From Symbiodinium natans (taxonomy: Eukaryota > Sar > Dinophyceae > Suessiales > Symbiodiniaceae): a DNA stretch of 64,000 nucleotides. The position numbers and the translations under genes are program-made. The DNA is taken from the NCBI GenBank assembly GCA_905221605.1, contig CAJNDS010000780.1, forward strand, positions 482,602 through 546,601, written 5' to 3'. How positions within the stretch are numbered: the stretch's first letter is position 1; each line of letters opens with the position of its first letter. Positions 33,176 through 44,799 of this stretch are shown in pieces. The notes below the pieces were generated by a model. The model made no database searches. It was not told where the DNA came from and saw only the letters and a list, made by a program, of their open reading frames with translations.

Positions 33176-36100
33176 GTGGCTTGGGAAAGTCCTACTTAGG
33201 TCCTACTTCTCTATCCTGTAGGAGTATGTTCTTCGTTTTACACCCCTGAGATCTACATGTCCACACTGTACTTTAGGGTACTTGTTTTTCCCAGACCATG
33301 CTCTACCATCTTGCTGTTTTTGCTTTCGGCCTGCTGGTGCGTTGCGGTGTCCTGGGCGTTGCGGTGTCCCGGGCGTTGGCGTATGCCACGAGGCCTGTGG
33401 ATGAACCCTGCATATTCGGGGGTCCAATGCTGCTTTATGACTCATGAATTGGCGTTTGACACGTGCTTGTCTGCTGCTGCTTCACGACCTGCCCGTTTGG
33501 AGTTGCGTATTTTGAGCACGTGGCCACAAAGCCCTCAGCGTCCGTGGTCAACGACCAAGGCCCGAACCTCAAAAGACTAAAATGAAGACTCGAAGAAGGA
33601 GATCTTTGAAGACTGGCCAGCCAGGCTTGTCGCTCCAAGTTGCCCCACAGATGAATGCAAGGATGGCCCTTCACCAAGCCCCGCACCCCTGCAGGCCCGA
33701 AATGCGCAAGACTTCTCTACACCATCCCTACACCAAGAAATCACCCTACACTGCTGGGTTGGCCCGGGTGTGCCCGGCTGAGGCTGCATTCAGAGCACCG
33801 AGCCCGCAGGCTTGCACAGGCAGAGCGAGGAAGCTCGCCTTGGGATTTAAGGGAGGGCATGAGCACACGAAGCATGCTAAGGGTCTGAAGGTGTTGAAGG
33901 TTTGCTCTATAGTGCTGGAGACTTGATTCACTTTTGGTTTCGTGTGCGAGGTAAGGAATCACTGCAAAGTAGGAAGGGACAAAGGAATGTTTTCTGCAGA
34001 GGTGAGGCTGGCCAAACAATGAGCCAAATAGCTGCAGGAGCAGATCCGCCGGTACGGAGGCTCTACCCTCACATCCCTTCCTTGGCCGGAGGACCGGCTA
34101 AGCTTCCCTGTCAGGTGTTTGTTGTGTTTGGAGGGCCTCCGCCGGTGTGGGGGGGGGGGGGGTGGGTTCCTGTTTCGGGGCTTGGGGATTCTTGCGGATG
34201 TTTGGGAATCCTTGGGGGATCCAAGTACCTTAACTTCGCGGGATGCGATGTCCAAGAAACTGCGGATCCATCCAGAACACGTGAGAACACCCGATGCCTG
34301 ACCCCAACAGAACTTCTAAGCCATTTGGAGACCTTCTTCACATTCACTTTGTTCGTCTAAGTCCTTCTGTGAATCCGGCCCTCGGCAGGACCGGGTAAAG
34401 AGCAGAGGCCCCGTGGAGGATTCGGCATGACGGTGGTTTTGGATGCGGGTTCGAGGCGTAATTAGAGTGAAGACTAATGCGGCTTTCCGGACTTGTCTCC
34501 ACATGCTGAGCTGCAGCTGTTCGAGGCATGATGAGCGCCTCTATTTCTTGGCAAGTTAGGGTGTGCCCTTAGGCGTGGTAGACGCAGAATGGCGCAACGG
34601 CTGCTTTCGGCGTAGATCCACAGAGGGCGTTGTAGATTGTAGGGGTGTCTCGGAGGCAGGGTCGCTGTGTAGCTCAGAACTTGCAGCAGGACAGCAAATG
34701 CATCTTATAGTACAAGGGAAGGATCAGTACCGTAGAGCGGCACATCTACACGAACTTCAGAGTGCCGAGCTAATGAAATGTTGGGAGGAAGCCGTGCCAA
34801 TAATGAAGATACTTGCTTTTACCTGTGACATGTGCACATCGCGAGCATGAAACATGAGGCCTGATTAATGTATTCTTCAAGGCGGCTACACAAGAGCTAT
34901 TCTCAGGGGTAACAGATCAACCCAACCGAAGAAACCTGAAGAAGACTCTCAGAAGGACACACCCGAAGCTCGCTTAGCTCACATCGAGTACCTTCTGGAG
35001 AAGGCGAGTAGGGCTTGGACCTTTGGAGCTTTGGAGTTCAGGCGCTTGAATTACCGCACCAGCGTACAGAACCAGACAGTATCACGAGCACTAAAGGCTC
35101 CCGAAGTACCTCGGTACTCTTGATCCCCACGCCGTTGTGAGCCGAATGCCCCTTGCGCAGATCTTCCATGTGCTGCTAGCCTAAGTCGTTCCACGGCGCT
35201 AGAACGTTGTTCCCCACCCCATATTTCACCCCAAACGCAACTCAGACTCAAAAGGAAGGCCCTTCAATGAATCTCAAGGAGCCCAAGCAAAGTCAAGAAG
35301 AGCATTCGCTTTTCAAACGTCCTTTCAAACCGTCACCCTCCTTCAGCGAAGGCTGTGCGGCGGCAGCACAGCCGGCAGGGACCATCAGGCAGCCTGGTGC
35401 AGAAGGATGTTTTTGCATAGGTGTGCACAGGTGTTATGAAGCTGTTGATTGTTACACTATTGTTACAGTCTCTTCTTATCTCCCGTTGGAAGCTGGTGTA
35501 TCGACTTGGCAGGCTCGGGCTCCCACGAGGGAACAAGGTCTGGGAGCTCAATGGGCAGCTCAATGGGCAGCTCCCCGCCCATGCAAGATGCATGCCAACA
35601 TCTGGCGTGGAGGGCTCCAGTGCCCACTACCCTGCGTCATGGAAATCCCTGTCTGGTTGAGTTCACAAAATGGAGCTCGAGGGCTGAGCTGTGGAGCATT
35701 CCTGGAAAAATTCTCGGTGTTTCGGCCCCAACGCCTAGATGTCCATGCGAGACGGGCGACGTCCTCTTCACAACAACATTACCCTGACTCCGGCTCCAGC
35801 CCGTATAGAGGCCCCAATTCAATATGAGCTGTTTGAGCCTTGTACGTTTCGCACGAATCCAACATTGAGACCCTTGACTGCTACGAACCCTCATGACTAC
35901 AGCTGCCCCATAGAGCCCCTTGCAAGCCGCTCGGTGTCCGAGGTTCCGATGCTGCAAGCAGCATCGACGGGTCCGAGGACTCCGAAGGCTGACAGGCTTG
36001 AAGGCCACCAGAGCCTGGACTTAAGAACTGCGGAGAGGTTTAGCGCTCGGCTTCCACCACCTTTTCAGAAACTCCTCTGTGTAGTTCTTGTGCACTTAGG

Positions 36101-39100
36101 TCACAACAAAACAGTAGCTAAGTGGGGGAACCACCTCAACTTCCAGGTGGTACTTCGATGCAGCTTTGTCGTAAGTATTCCTGTTGTATATGCCCGGAAA
36201 TCTCTCACCTCACTTGTGGCCTGGTTATGCCAGGCTTGAGGCCCAAGGAGGCTGTTTCACACTGCATTTACAGATTTATTGTCCCCCTGCGTTCATGCAG
36301 AAGTTCGGGACGCCTTAGCCAAGGTTTTGGGTGTTAGGGGTGTTCAGATAGAGCTGTAGTCTTTGTCAGAAGTTGCTAAAAGCGCGCAAGGTTAGCGGCG
36401 CTGTTTTAGGTTAGGGGTTCGGGTCTGGAGAGCTTGCAAGTTGGTGTGGAGCCCCAAGTCATTTCCGTGTCGGAAGTCGCAAGCTGGTCAACAGGTCGTG
36501 GGCGCAGGACAGCTGCCAAGTTTCCTACTGGCCCGCGTATGATTTGAGCAGTCAAAGCATTAGACGATCACTCCGTTACGGAAAGATCCGAACTGTGACC
36601 TTAGGTTCTTGGCAGTGCGCCGCGCCACGATGAGAGCGCACCAACAATTCGTTTGCTTTCGTTGCCTCGCAAGAAAAATCAAGGCTGCACGCTAGCAAGG
36701 TAATACGGCTATTCGCAAAAGTATCCGAGGGTCCCAATCACTCGCTGGAGTTTATGGGAAAGGCCATGAAGCCGATAAGTGACGGCTTGAACCAGCACAA
36801 AGCTCACTCAGCTCCAGGCATTGGAGCAACCCCCAAATTGTTGCGAAGCGTGATGCCACCTTCATGCTAAGAAGCCAAAGCTTGTGGCCAATGCCAGCCT
36901 GAGGCAACAGCCCCAGCCAGATGGCAACTGCCGCTCGTTTGCACCTTTGAAAAAGCCCCTGGTGAAGTTTGGCCTTGGTCAAGACGGGCTAAGCGTGTTG
37001 GTAGCCCTCCTGCAGCAAGCCCACCTAAGGTCAAGCTGCTTCTGGATGCGAACGGAGATGACCTTGAGACACTGGCAAGCTTTTGACTGCTTAAAGCTGT
37101 GAGTCGGTACCCCCAGCCCCCTGCGCAACCCGCTGGCCAGCGCGAAATTCTAGCCGCTTGCTCTCCGAACATCCCAGTGCCAGGCGAGACTGCGTCACGG
37201 CGCTGCCGTTCCGACGCTAAGTCGACTCGCAGAGAAGTCCTCCCACTTGGCTTCCCGACGGCGCTAGTATGTGTTTTGTTATATGTTTTTTTTGTGTGAT
37301 GTTGCGCTGCTTTGATTACATGGCCCCCCCCCGCCCCTCCCGCCTGCCCCCCAACAAAATTAATCGAACCCTTTGTAAAGGCGCGGCGCGGCGACCCCCC
37401 CAAAAATTGGGGTGGGGGCGGGGGGAACCGCCCTCAGGACCTTAAGCCTTTAGGACCTTAAGGCCTGAAGCATTACTGCGTAAGCCCTTAACCCTAAACA
37501 CATAATTCACATAATCAACATTAATCAACCGTCCGGAAAAAACTTGTGTGATGAAAGCGGGTTACCCCAACAAACTCGGTTCGCAGAATAAATTACTTGT
37601 GATTATAGACCCTAGTTCTTTTAAAGTCAGTGCAACATTATGTGTTGTGTTCAGGCATGTCTAGTGTCTAGCCTGCACTTGTTTGTGAACACGCCTGCTG
37701 TAGCTTGTTCTTCACGCCATGACACGGCGTGCTTGCCGAGGCGACGTCCAGAACTAAGCGTCACATGACCGCCCCCGCGCGCACGCGCGCAGACACCTTG
37801 ACATGCTGAAACACTTTAAGCCCAAAGCTCCAAGATGCTCCAAGCGAGACCCTCGAACACGCAGCCAAGGCAGCAGACAAGCAGAAGGACCTCATGGCCG
37901 GCAGCCAAGAACCTCGAAACTGGGCAACATGGACTTCAGCAGCCCCTTCAAGCTTTCAACCCTGCTCCTTTCGAAGACTCCTGAAGACCCTGACCCCAAC
38001 CCCCAAAACATGCTGCAAGCCACGCACGCCGCACACTCCGGATCAAGGAGGTCGAGCATCGCCCAGGACCTTCCTGCGACCTCCGCCTAGAGCCGGCCTG
38101 TTTTTCTGAGGCTGCGAGGCGGAGGTTCCTGATCACTCTGCAGGGGGCCCTTGCCATTGGGGGAAATTTTGGCATCGGGAACATGGGGAATCCTTAGAAG
38201 GTTATTGTCGGCGGAGAAGCCTTCAGTCGTGTCGACGGGGTTGTTGTTTTTTTTTTTTGGGGGGGGGAATGCTCGAGGGCTCGTTGAAAGCTTCAGGCTT
38301 CAGGGTGCTGGCGTGTGCACGTGTGACACGGTCTGGTTTTGCAAGTATCTCCTGGGCATTGCAGGTGAGGCATGGGATGCACATGGAGGGTTTTGTCTCG
38401 CGCGTCAGCAGTGGGCTCCACGAAGGACAGCACTTAGGTTGTGGGCGGCTTGTTGTGCCCCACCTGTCTTGCATGCTCCGCCGCATGCATTCAACTTGTA
38501 GCGGAATACATAGGGCACGAAGTCGGGGTGCTGGAATAATTAATGAGGCGCCTGAACTGCCCTTCTCTGCTTTGATAGCTCAGGCCCGTCTTGCTCGGGG
38601 AGGGCGTCTTCAGCAAGCGCGACAAGCGACGGGAAGCTGCGTCGTTCGATTGCATTTCAAAACGGCGGTCCCCGGTCCCTGGCACCTCTGGATTACTAGC
38701 AAAGCCCAAGCCCAGTCCACCGTAATCATCAAAACACCTTGGAAGACACGTGCGTTCCCCTGTTCTCATGCCCAGGCTTCCGATGTCGACGTTGTTAGGC
38801 ATGCAGAAGGCCAGCTTGGGACATTTTTTTTGGTCGCCGGCCTTCCCGTCGTGATGCGTTCCTGGGTTGTCTGGGGTTGGAAGAGGCCAAGGTCATGGAG
38901 AGGCAGGTTTGTTCATTGTTCTTGCTATAGTAGCTGGTAGGGATCTGAACCAAAGTGCAATTGCGATTTCCGATTTTGCATGGCCGGGCCTGCAGCTGAA
39001 CCCTCCAAAATATGAAAGTTCGAAACGCCCGATTCCCGGCCGAGAAGCAGGACGTGGCATCCATTGACAAAGCGGACGTGGACAGGGAACTGGTCAGTGC

Positions 39101-39556
39101 CGGGCGCCCAATGTGCTTATGGCCGAGTCTGCAAGTCCCCAAAAGCCGCAAACATCGCAGCCCTGTAGCAGAATCAGCAAACCGCCGACAACAAGAACAG
39201 CATGTAAACAACGCAAAAACCCGACTTAAAGTCCCCCCGAAACCCTTCCGAGGCCTGCCAGGGGGCCGTGGAAAGCATATCGGAGCTCATCGGCGGTAGA
39301 CACTTGGACCGGCTTGGACCAACCGGCTTTGAGAGAACGCAGCAGCTACTGTGGAGCCTAAATCATGCAGAGCATGGTGCAGCATGTTGCCCCCGACAGC
39401 TGCCTCTGCCGGAGATGCGGGGCTTTGGATGTGTGTTATGCCGAAATGCTCTTACAGGTCTTCCTCTTGGAACCCTCCTTCTTCCTGTTCAAGTTTGTTG
39501 TCTCTGTCCACAATCCTGGCAAAACAACTCCTTCGACAGAGCCAGTCCTAAGACCA

Positions 39557-39655
39557 TACATATATATATATATATGTCTATACATGCTTTGCCTGTCGTT
39601 GCTAGACCCTCTGGATGCAGCGGCAGAGAAGGAACGAGAGAGAGAGAGAGAGAGA
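39557..39655. repeat. TA then GA microsatellites
   Basis: (TA)n at ~39558-39577 and (GA)n at ~39638-39654, with ordinary sequence between. Confidence 0.8.
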
Positions 39656-40566
39656 TACATGTACTACATGTATAAACCCTCAAGAGGCTGGTAGGACAGT
39701 AACTCCGGTACCCACCTGTACCTACCCTTTAGTGAACCCTTGGCCGAGGAGTGCGGCACGCGCCGGAAGAGGTTTCGTGCTCGCCTTGGCCATCGCCTGG
39801 TTACACATACCGACACTCCCACAGCTGCAGCCCGGAACACAAAATCGAAGCAAGTGGCATCCGCAGGTTGGAGTTTGGGCGAGTTCTTTGGCAGGTCTCC
39901 TCACCGAGCAGCTAAGGCTGGAGGTTCTTCCAGAGCTTCTGTCCTTGCCGCTAAACTGGCGGGTGGCGGCCTCGAATACTGGTTTGGAACTGTGGAAGTG
40001 AATGCCAAGGTGAAGAAGGCGTGTGCGTTGAGATTTGGGGGATTTGGGGCTTATGTTTGCCGAAGGCCGTGGCAGAGCCCCTCGCCGATGCCCTGAGCCC
40101 GCTCATAAAGTCCGGAGCCCAATGTCATGGCACCTCGCAGCCGTCCCCCCCCCCCCCCCCCCCCCCCAGCAAGACCTGGCCTGAGCCTGTGCAAGACACT
40201 AAGAACTTTAACCCTTAGACGTTTTAAACCCTGTTCGAAGTCCTGTAGCTCATAGTCATAAGCTTAAACCATCCCCAAGCCCAGGCATCAGAAGCCCGGC
40301 ATCCTCCTGCAGCCCCTCCGCACTGCCGCCAAGCCTTGGTCCCAGCTCTGGGGTGCTGTGGATTATTGATTCGATCCGTCTGTCATTTGGTTCATTTGAT
40401 TCTTTTGACTAATCTGATGGCTCGTAATGAACCACACAACAAAGGCTGCCCTCTCAAAAAACCCTGTCGGAAGTCCATGAGACTACGGCTCGCTGAAAAC
40501 TGCCCCGCAGCCGTAGTTCAGTTTCATGAACAGGCTGGCCACCCTCGAGGTTGCTGAAAGCCCTTG

Positions 40567-40585
40567 TATACTAGTTACTAGTATA
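40567..40585. repeat. Perfect 9-bp inverted repeat
   Basis: TATACTAGT and ACTAGTATA flank one T. No gene context is available, and chance is plausible at this length. Confidence 0.6.
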
Positions 40586-41877
40586 TGTGAAACCGATGGG
40601 CTCTGTGGACCTCAAAGAAACCTATTTCAAACCCGCCCTCGAGCCCTAGTACGCTAGCAACACCCCTTTTCATCCCCCGAGCCTGAAAAAAAAAGCCTGA
40701 GGCTGGTCCTGCCATGAACAAACATTCACACGGTCGATTGCAGGGGTGGCCAGCTTCAGCTCCTGTGTCACATGTACTTCCTCGCTCAAACTTGCGAATG
40801 CGCGCCTGGAACAGGCACAGAGGAACATTCCCAAAGTTTTATCAAGCAAGAAGGCCCTGAAGAGATGATTTAAGTGGCCCCCCCCCAAGCCTTCTTGTCC
40901 AAGAGCTTGGCCGTTCACTCGAAATGCCATCGGAAAGTTTAAAGCTTAATATAATGGCAAGCACAACTGTAAAAAAAAAGATTCCTCTGTCGTATCTGTG
41001 CCAGGCCATGCTTGCTACCCGCACTCGCCCACACGCACATGTAGACTTAAACAGGCTTCCCAAGAGCTGCTTCCGGGCTTTGTTCGGTCATACTCGAAAG
41101 GAACATATACAAGGCCACACTTGCCACACCCTCACATGAAGGATATCTGCTCACAGCGTTCGATTCCTGGATGTCGGCGTTGTTCCCACCCTCGGTGTGG
41201 CGTCGTTAGATTCTAAACTAGGCTCTCCTCGATCTGCTCCTTGCCCATCACCCGTATCCTACTCCAGAGTATCTCCAGGCCCAACCTTAGTACTTAGAGC
41301 GTCCCCAACAATAGTGTGTTTTGGAGTGCCCAAACCCAGCGCTTCCTGGAATACCCAACCCCAGAGTGTCCCTGAATTGCCCAACCCAAATATCCAAAAT
41401 CTGTAGAGTGAGTGTGAGTTGACCTACTCTTCAGTAATATATGGCATTATAACACGACGAAACTGCTCGAAACAGTTTTTCCTGTGTCTAAGCGGCCTCT
41501 AAACTGCTCTCAGTTGAGGTTGGCGAAAGCCGCGCGGCCCATTGTGGAAGTGCTGGCAGGAAGGGGGTTTTGCCAACTTGTTGCATCTCGGGTTAGGAGT
41601 CCGAGCTTCTGTTTCAATGGTGCTCAGGGAATGCGGCCAACGCATCAGAGGTGCAAGCTTTAGGTCCTTTAAGGTGTAGTTGGGAGTTGTAGACAAGAGG
41701 ACCGAAGTCATCAGGATTGACTGCTTTGGCCTTCTAAGTTCTTCGCAGGGAGATTTTGTCCAACCACTGTTGCATTAGTTATGTGGAGAAGGTTCACATG
41801 AATTGTCCCAAACCCGGCATAAACCTTTGAATCCCCTAGCAACGTGCATGAGAACCACAACTGGCCCTGGATCCAAG

Positions 41878-41975
41878 CCCGCAGGAGTAGAGATGAAGGG
41901 CATCGCCTACGCGGATGGGACTGTCGCTGCGGAGATCCTCTTAGCGCTTGCGGAGAACAACTTGGAGGCTTCAGG
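41878..41975 (+). CDS. Candidate exon, possibly upstream part of the CRAL-TRIO gene
   Basis: After gatccaag a frame reads PAGVEMKGIAYADGTVAAEI then LLALAENNLEASG, with the strong donor GG|GTGAGC at 41976. The Ala/Leu/Glu-rich helix and good donor support a real exon. It ends in phase 2, whereas the CRAL-TRIO exon at 43055 appears to start in phase 0. At least one more exon, or a different acceptor, is therefore needed if they belong together. Confidence 0.4.
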
Positions 41976-42922
41976 GTGAGCCAAGCATTGAGGTTTCAGA
42001 ACGCGACCCCGACATGCCACGAACGGATCTCGTCAGGGATGGTAAGTTGTCAGCGCTCCTGCAGACTCCGCGAGCAGATCAAGACCGAAGCGATATTCAA
42101 ATATGACAAATACATAAGAGAGATATATTACTTTGTAAGTTATAGAAGAGTACCCCGGCTGTACAAAGCCAACGCGCGTACATCCTGCCTAATCTCATGA
42201 AAGAAGGCGAAATGACTCCGGAACCTTGAGCCCCATGTTGCTACACCTCTCGCCGGTCTGACTTTTCTGAGCTCCTTGCGCGTCTACCTGCCCTTCCGAA
42301 GCTTCCCCTCACTCTCCGCCTTTTGTGGGCTTGTCTGTGGTGCAAGCTCTAAACCCGCACGTGCTGGCCTTCTGTTAGACTTCCGGAGCCGGAAACCACG
42401 CATCCCTCAGAGGTTCACCTGAAGCCCTGGAAGTCAAATTGGGTTGCTGCGATAAGGTGCATATATGATGAAACGATGATTCGGCCATATATCAACGACA
42501 GCAACTTAGCAAAGTTCCGACGAAGTTAGGGCCCCAAGTCCGAATGCCCGAGGGTCCCCAGTTCCAGAACTGGTGGAATCGCTGATTTCAAGAGAAGTTC
42601 GGCTTGCCGCCGGCGTGTTGCATTCACGGCAGCTTGCAGATAGGGCGGTCTCGACGAACCCGAGCCATGCGTGGATTCGGAATGCCGACACAAAGGCGGC
42701 ACTGGCTTCTTCTGGTTGGCCTTTGCGCCTTCCTGGTGCAGTTGCAGCCGCTCTTTGTCATCCAGGGTCACCAGGACGGAACCCTTTTTTTGTTAGTTTT
42801 TTTTTGTTGCCCCTTTTGTTTTCTCCTTTTTTTCTGGTAGAAAACAGAGGAAAACCAGAGGAGCAACTCTATTTTCCTCTCTCACCCTAAACCCTAACCC
42901 CCCTGCAGTGCGTCTCTCTGAG

Positions 42923-42950
42923 TCAGCTAGGTGAGTGGCGAAAAAAACCC
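42923..42950 (+). repeat. Short dispersed repeat, copy 4
   Basis: TCAGCTAGGTGAGTGGCG followed by seven A and CCCTAACCCC, then a long C-run. It lies just upstream of the CRAL-TRIO exon. Confidence 0.6.
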
Positions 42951-42953
42951 TAA

Positions 42954-42997
42954 CCCCCCCCCCCCCCCCCAAAAAAAAAAAAAAAAAAAAAAAAAAA
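42954..42997. repeat. C17-A27 homopolymer junction
   Basis: Seventeen C followed directly by twenty-seven A. Translated, it gives the Pro- and Lys-runs at the start of a longer frame that continues into the CRAL-TRIO exon. I exclude these from the protein. Confidence 0.95.
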
Positions 42998-43054
42998 CTA
43001 AGGGCCAAGAAACAAATACATAAAAGGGCCAAAAAAAAAGTGCACCCTCACCAG

Positions 43055-43588
43055 GAGCTTCGGGGCCTCGATGCCTTCCCGGGCGCGCCCCACTGGCTCG
43101 TCTATCCCTGGGAGCCGCCCTTCGCCAGCGCTTGTGAGAAGATCCCTTCAGGCATACAGCAAGTCATTCGACATGTTGGCCAGGACGATGCCAAGCGCGA
43201 GGTCCTTGTTGTCAACGTTGCAGACGAGCACATGACGCTTGCACAGTCCCAGCTCCTCGCACAGCAAGCGCTTTGCGGCCTGGACAGCGTGGCGAAGACC
43301 ATCGGCTGGACGAAGCCGCACATGACGGGCAACATGTTTCGCATGAGTTTGATCGTGGACTGTGCAGGGCTCGGCCTGTGCAACTGGCTCCCGTGCATGC
43401 GATGCATCGTAGAGGTCATACGGTCCATCCAACCCTTCGTATCGCCCTTCTACGACCGCCTCCCCGGAGACATCTCGGTCATGGACCCACCATCCGTGGC
43501 AAGCTCGGCCTGGCGCATGGTGCTTCCGTGGCTGGCACAACCAACCCGCGAGGTGGTGCACTTTGTGAAGTCTGACTCTGGAGCCTAG
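43055..43588 (+). CDS. CRAL-TRIO (Sec14-like) lipid-binding domain, terminal exon
   Basis: CRAL-TRIO domains hold a phospholipid or other small hydrophobic ligand in a closed pocket and move it between membranes. Starting after cctcaccag (43054), 177 residues run to a TAG. Landmarks: PWEPPF; REVLVVNVADEH; IGWTKPHMTG; MSLIVDCAGLG, which fits the central strand usually written (V/I)xDxxG; then FYDRLPGDISVMDPPSVASS and AWRMVLPWLAQPTREVVHFV, which fit the YPxR-(I/V)-NaP-W-(I)kPfL-T-(K)I-F order of the domain's second half. Here the YP is FY and the NaP is MDPP. A frame opening at 42935 exists but its start is homopolymer translation. The N-terminal exons are missing or unresolved. Confidence 0.65.
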   Translation, partial: ELRGLDAFPGAPHWLVYPWEPPFASACEKIPSGIQQVIRHVGQDDAKREVLVVNVADEHMTLAQSQLLAQQALCGLDSVAKTIGWTKPHMTGNMFRMSLIVDCAGLGLCNWLPCMRCIVEVIRSIQPFVSPFYDRLPGDISVMDPPSVASSAWRMVLPWLAQPTREVVHFVKSDSGA

Positions 43589-43589
43589 G

Positions 43590-44492
43590 AAACTACGATG
43601 TTCCCAGGGACCGTCTGCTGAATAATTGTGTCTTTATACCGCAATGATAAGCGGCAGGTGGTTCAAAGGTTATGTGAGGCAAGGACTATGTGTATTGTTG
43701 ACAGTAGAGACGGTACTTGCAGGCCTTGATATTTTGCAAAATTGGCTTCAAAAGCCAAAGGCCGAAACGACCCGGGCAGAGTAAAGGTGCTGTTGGGCTC
43801 TTTCTGTTCTCTGTCACCTCGTCTGCAAAATGCATACGTTTGGGCATCGCCGGCCTTCCGATATGGCAGCAGAATGTATGCCGCCTTGTACAGACTGCAT
43901 GGAATCTTCGCCTTGGCACCAGGGGGAGCGATGGTTCCCCTCACAGTCTTCTGCGGAGACGAGATGATGTGCCACCACAACGTGCGAGCAGGCGCGATTA
44001 AACTCGCAGCCGGCTGATCGTGGCACGTCGTCAAACTCTGCCTGGCCATGTGTGGCTTTGGACAGGCTCACCCTTTTGTACATATTGTGTAGAGCTGTCC
44101 CACGATAGCGCTGCGCGCTGCTTCATGCTTTCGGTCAAGGCCAACGTCTCTGGCACGGTCTCGGCTCACTTGTGCTGGTCCGTGGCAACCAGGTAATGAC
44201 CAACTTTTTTGCGTGTTTTGCAGCTTCAAACCAACGGAGTTGCTTCATGAAGCTGTCAATTCGAAGATGTTTTGCCACAAGAACACTCAAACGGTGCTGC
44301 ATCAAGGCTTCCTGGCCGTGCATTCCGATCGTCTTAAATATTCGCTACTTGTATAAAGTTCTTACTGCGACTCAACACGTGATGTCCATCAACATCCAAC
44401 ACTTCCGAGCAGCAGCTGCAAGTCCTATCCAAACCTAGGCAAAGACCTTTACTTTCTTAGCCCTTGAGCCTTAGTCCCTGACCCGAAACCAG
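43590..44492. other. No recognised gene
   Basis: A + strand frame at 43742-44017 (ending GAIKLAAG) is fairly protein-like, with a hydrophobic stretch and a Cys pair. It has no clear acceptor or domain, so I do not annotate it as a gene. Confidence 0.4.
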
Positions 44493-44548
44493 CCTTAAAC
44501 CAGCCTTAAGCCTTAAGCCTGAAGCCTGAAGCCTTAAGCCTTAAGCCC
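44493..44548. repeat. GCCTTAA / GCCTGAA degenerate 7-bp tandem
   Basis: GCCTTAAACCA occurs twice, then GCCTTAA and GCCTGAA units about six times. The 7-bp period equals that of the telomere repeat, and GCCTTAA could be a diverged CCCTTAA-type variant. Confidence 0.75.
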
Positions 44549-44775
44549 AGCGAAGCTGGAAGCGCTACATGTGCGCATGGTCCTGAACACACGCTGCGAT
44601 ATCGGGTGCCCTTACCTAGGGTCTAGGGTTCTATTACTTACGGCCGCTCCTTTTTGTTGAAACTGACATCACCACTGGCTTGCCCTGCAGAGCGGCTGGT
44701 CTGCCTCGCCAACAGACCCTACGACCTTGCACCCCATAGTAACTATAGTACCCTATACACTTCTCTGCCACAGTG

Positions 44776-44799
44776 TCAGCTAGGCGGGCGGCAAAAAAA
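44776..44799 (+). repeat. Short dispersed repeat, copy 5
   Basis: TCAGCTAGGCGGGCGGCA plus an A-run. Unlike the others it is followed by CGTAGCAAACGCAAC rather than a telomere-like or C-rich sequence. Confidence 0.55.

Larger units (their letters stand above)
33180..41877. other. No recognised gene
   Basis: Open frames are short, overlapping and lack domain-like blocks. The stretch holds a G-run at 34150, T14G9 at 38243-38265, TA and GA microsatellites near 39557-39655, a C-run at 40146 and a short palindrome at 40567. The missing 3' exon(s) of the channel gene should lie at its left end, but I could not identify them. Confidence 0.45.

Noticed and set aside
41993-42041. Apparent exon with donor ATG|GTAAGT, phase-compatible with 41878-41975 and 43055
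   Set aside because: It would need a 17-nt intron (41976-41992), too short for splicing.
43742-44017. 91-codon + strand ORF downstream of the CRAL-TRIO exon
   Set aside because: Moderately protein-like, but the opposite strand is equally open and no splice signal or domain supports it.
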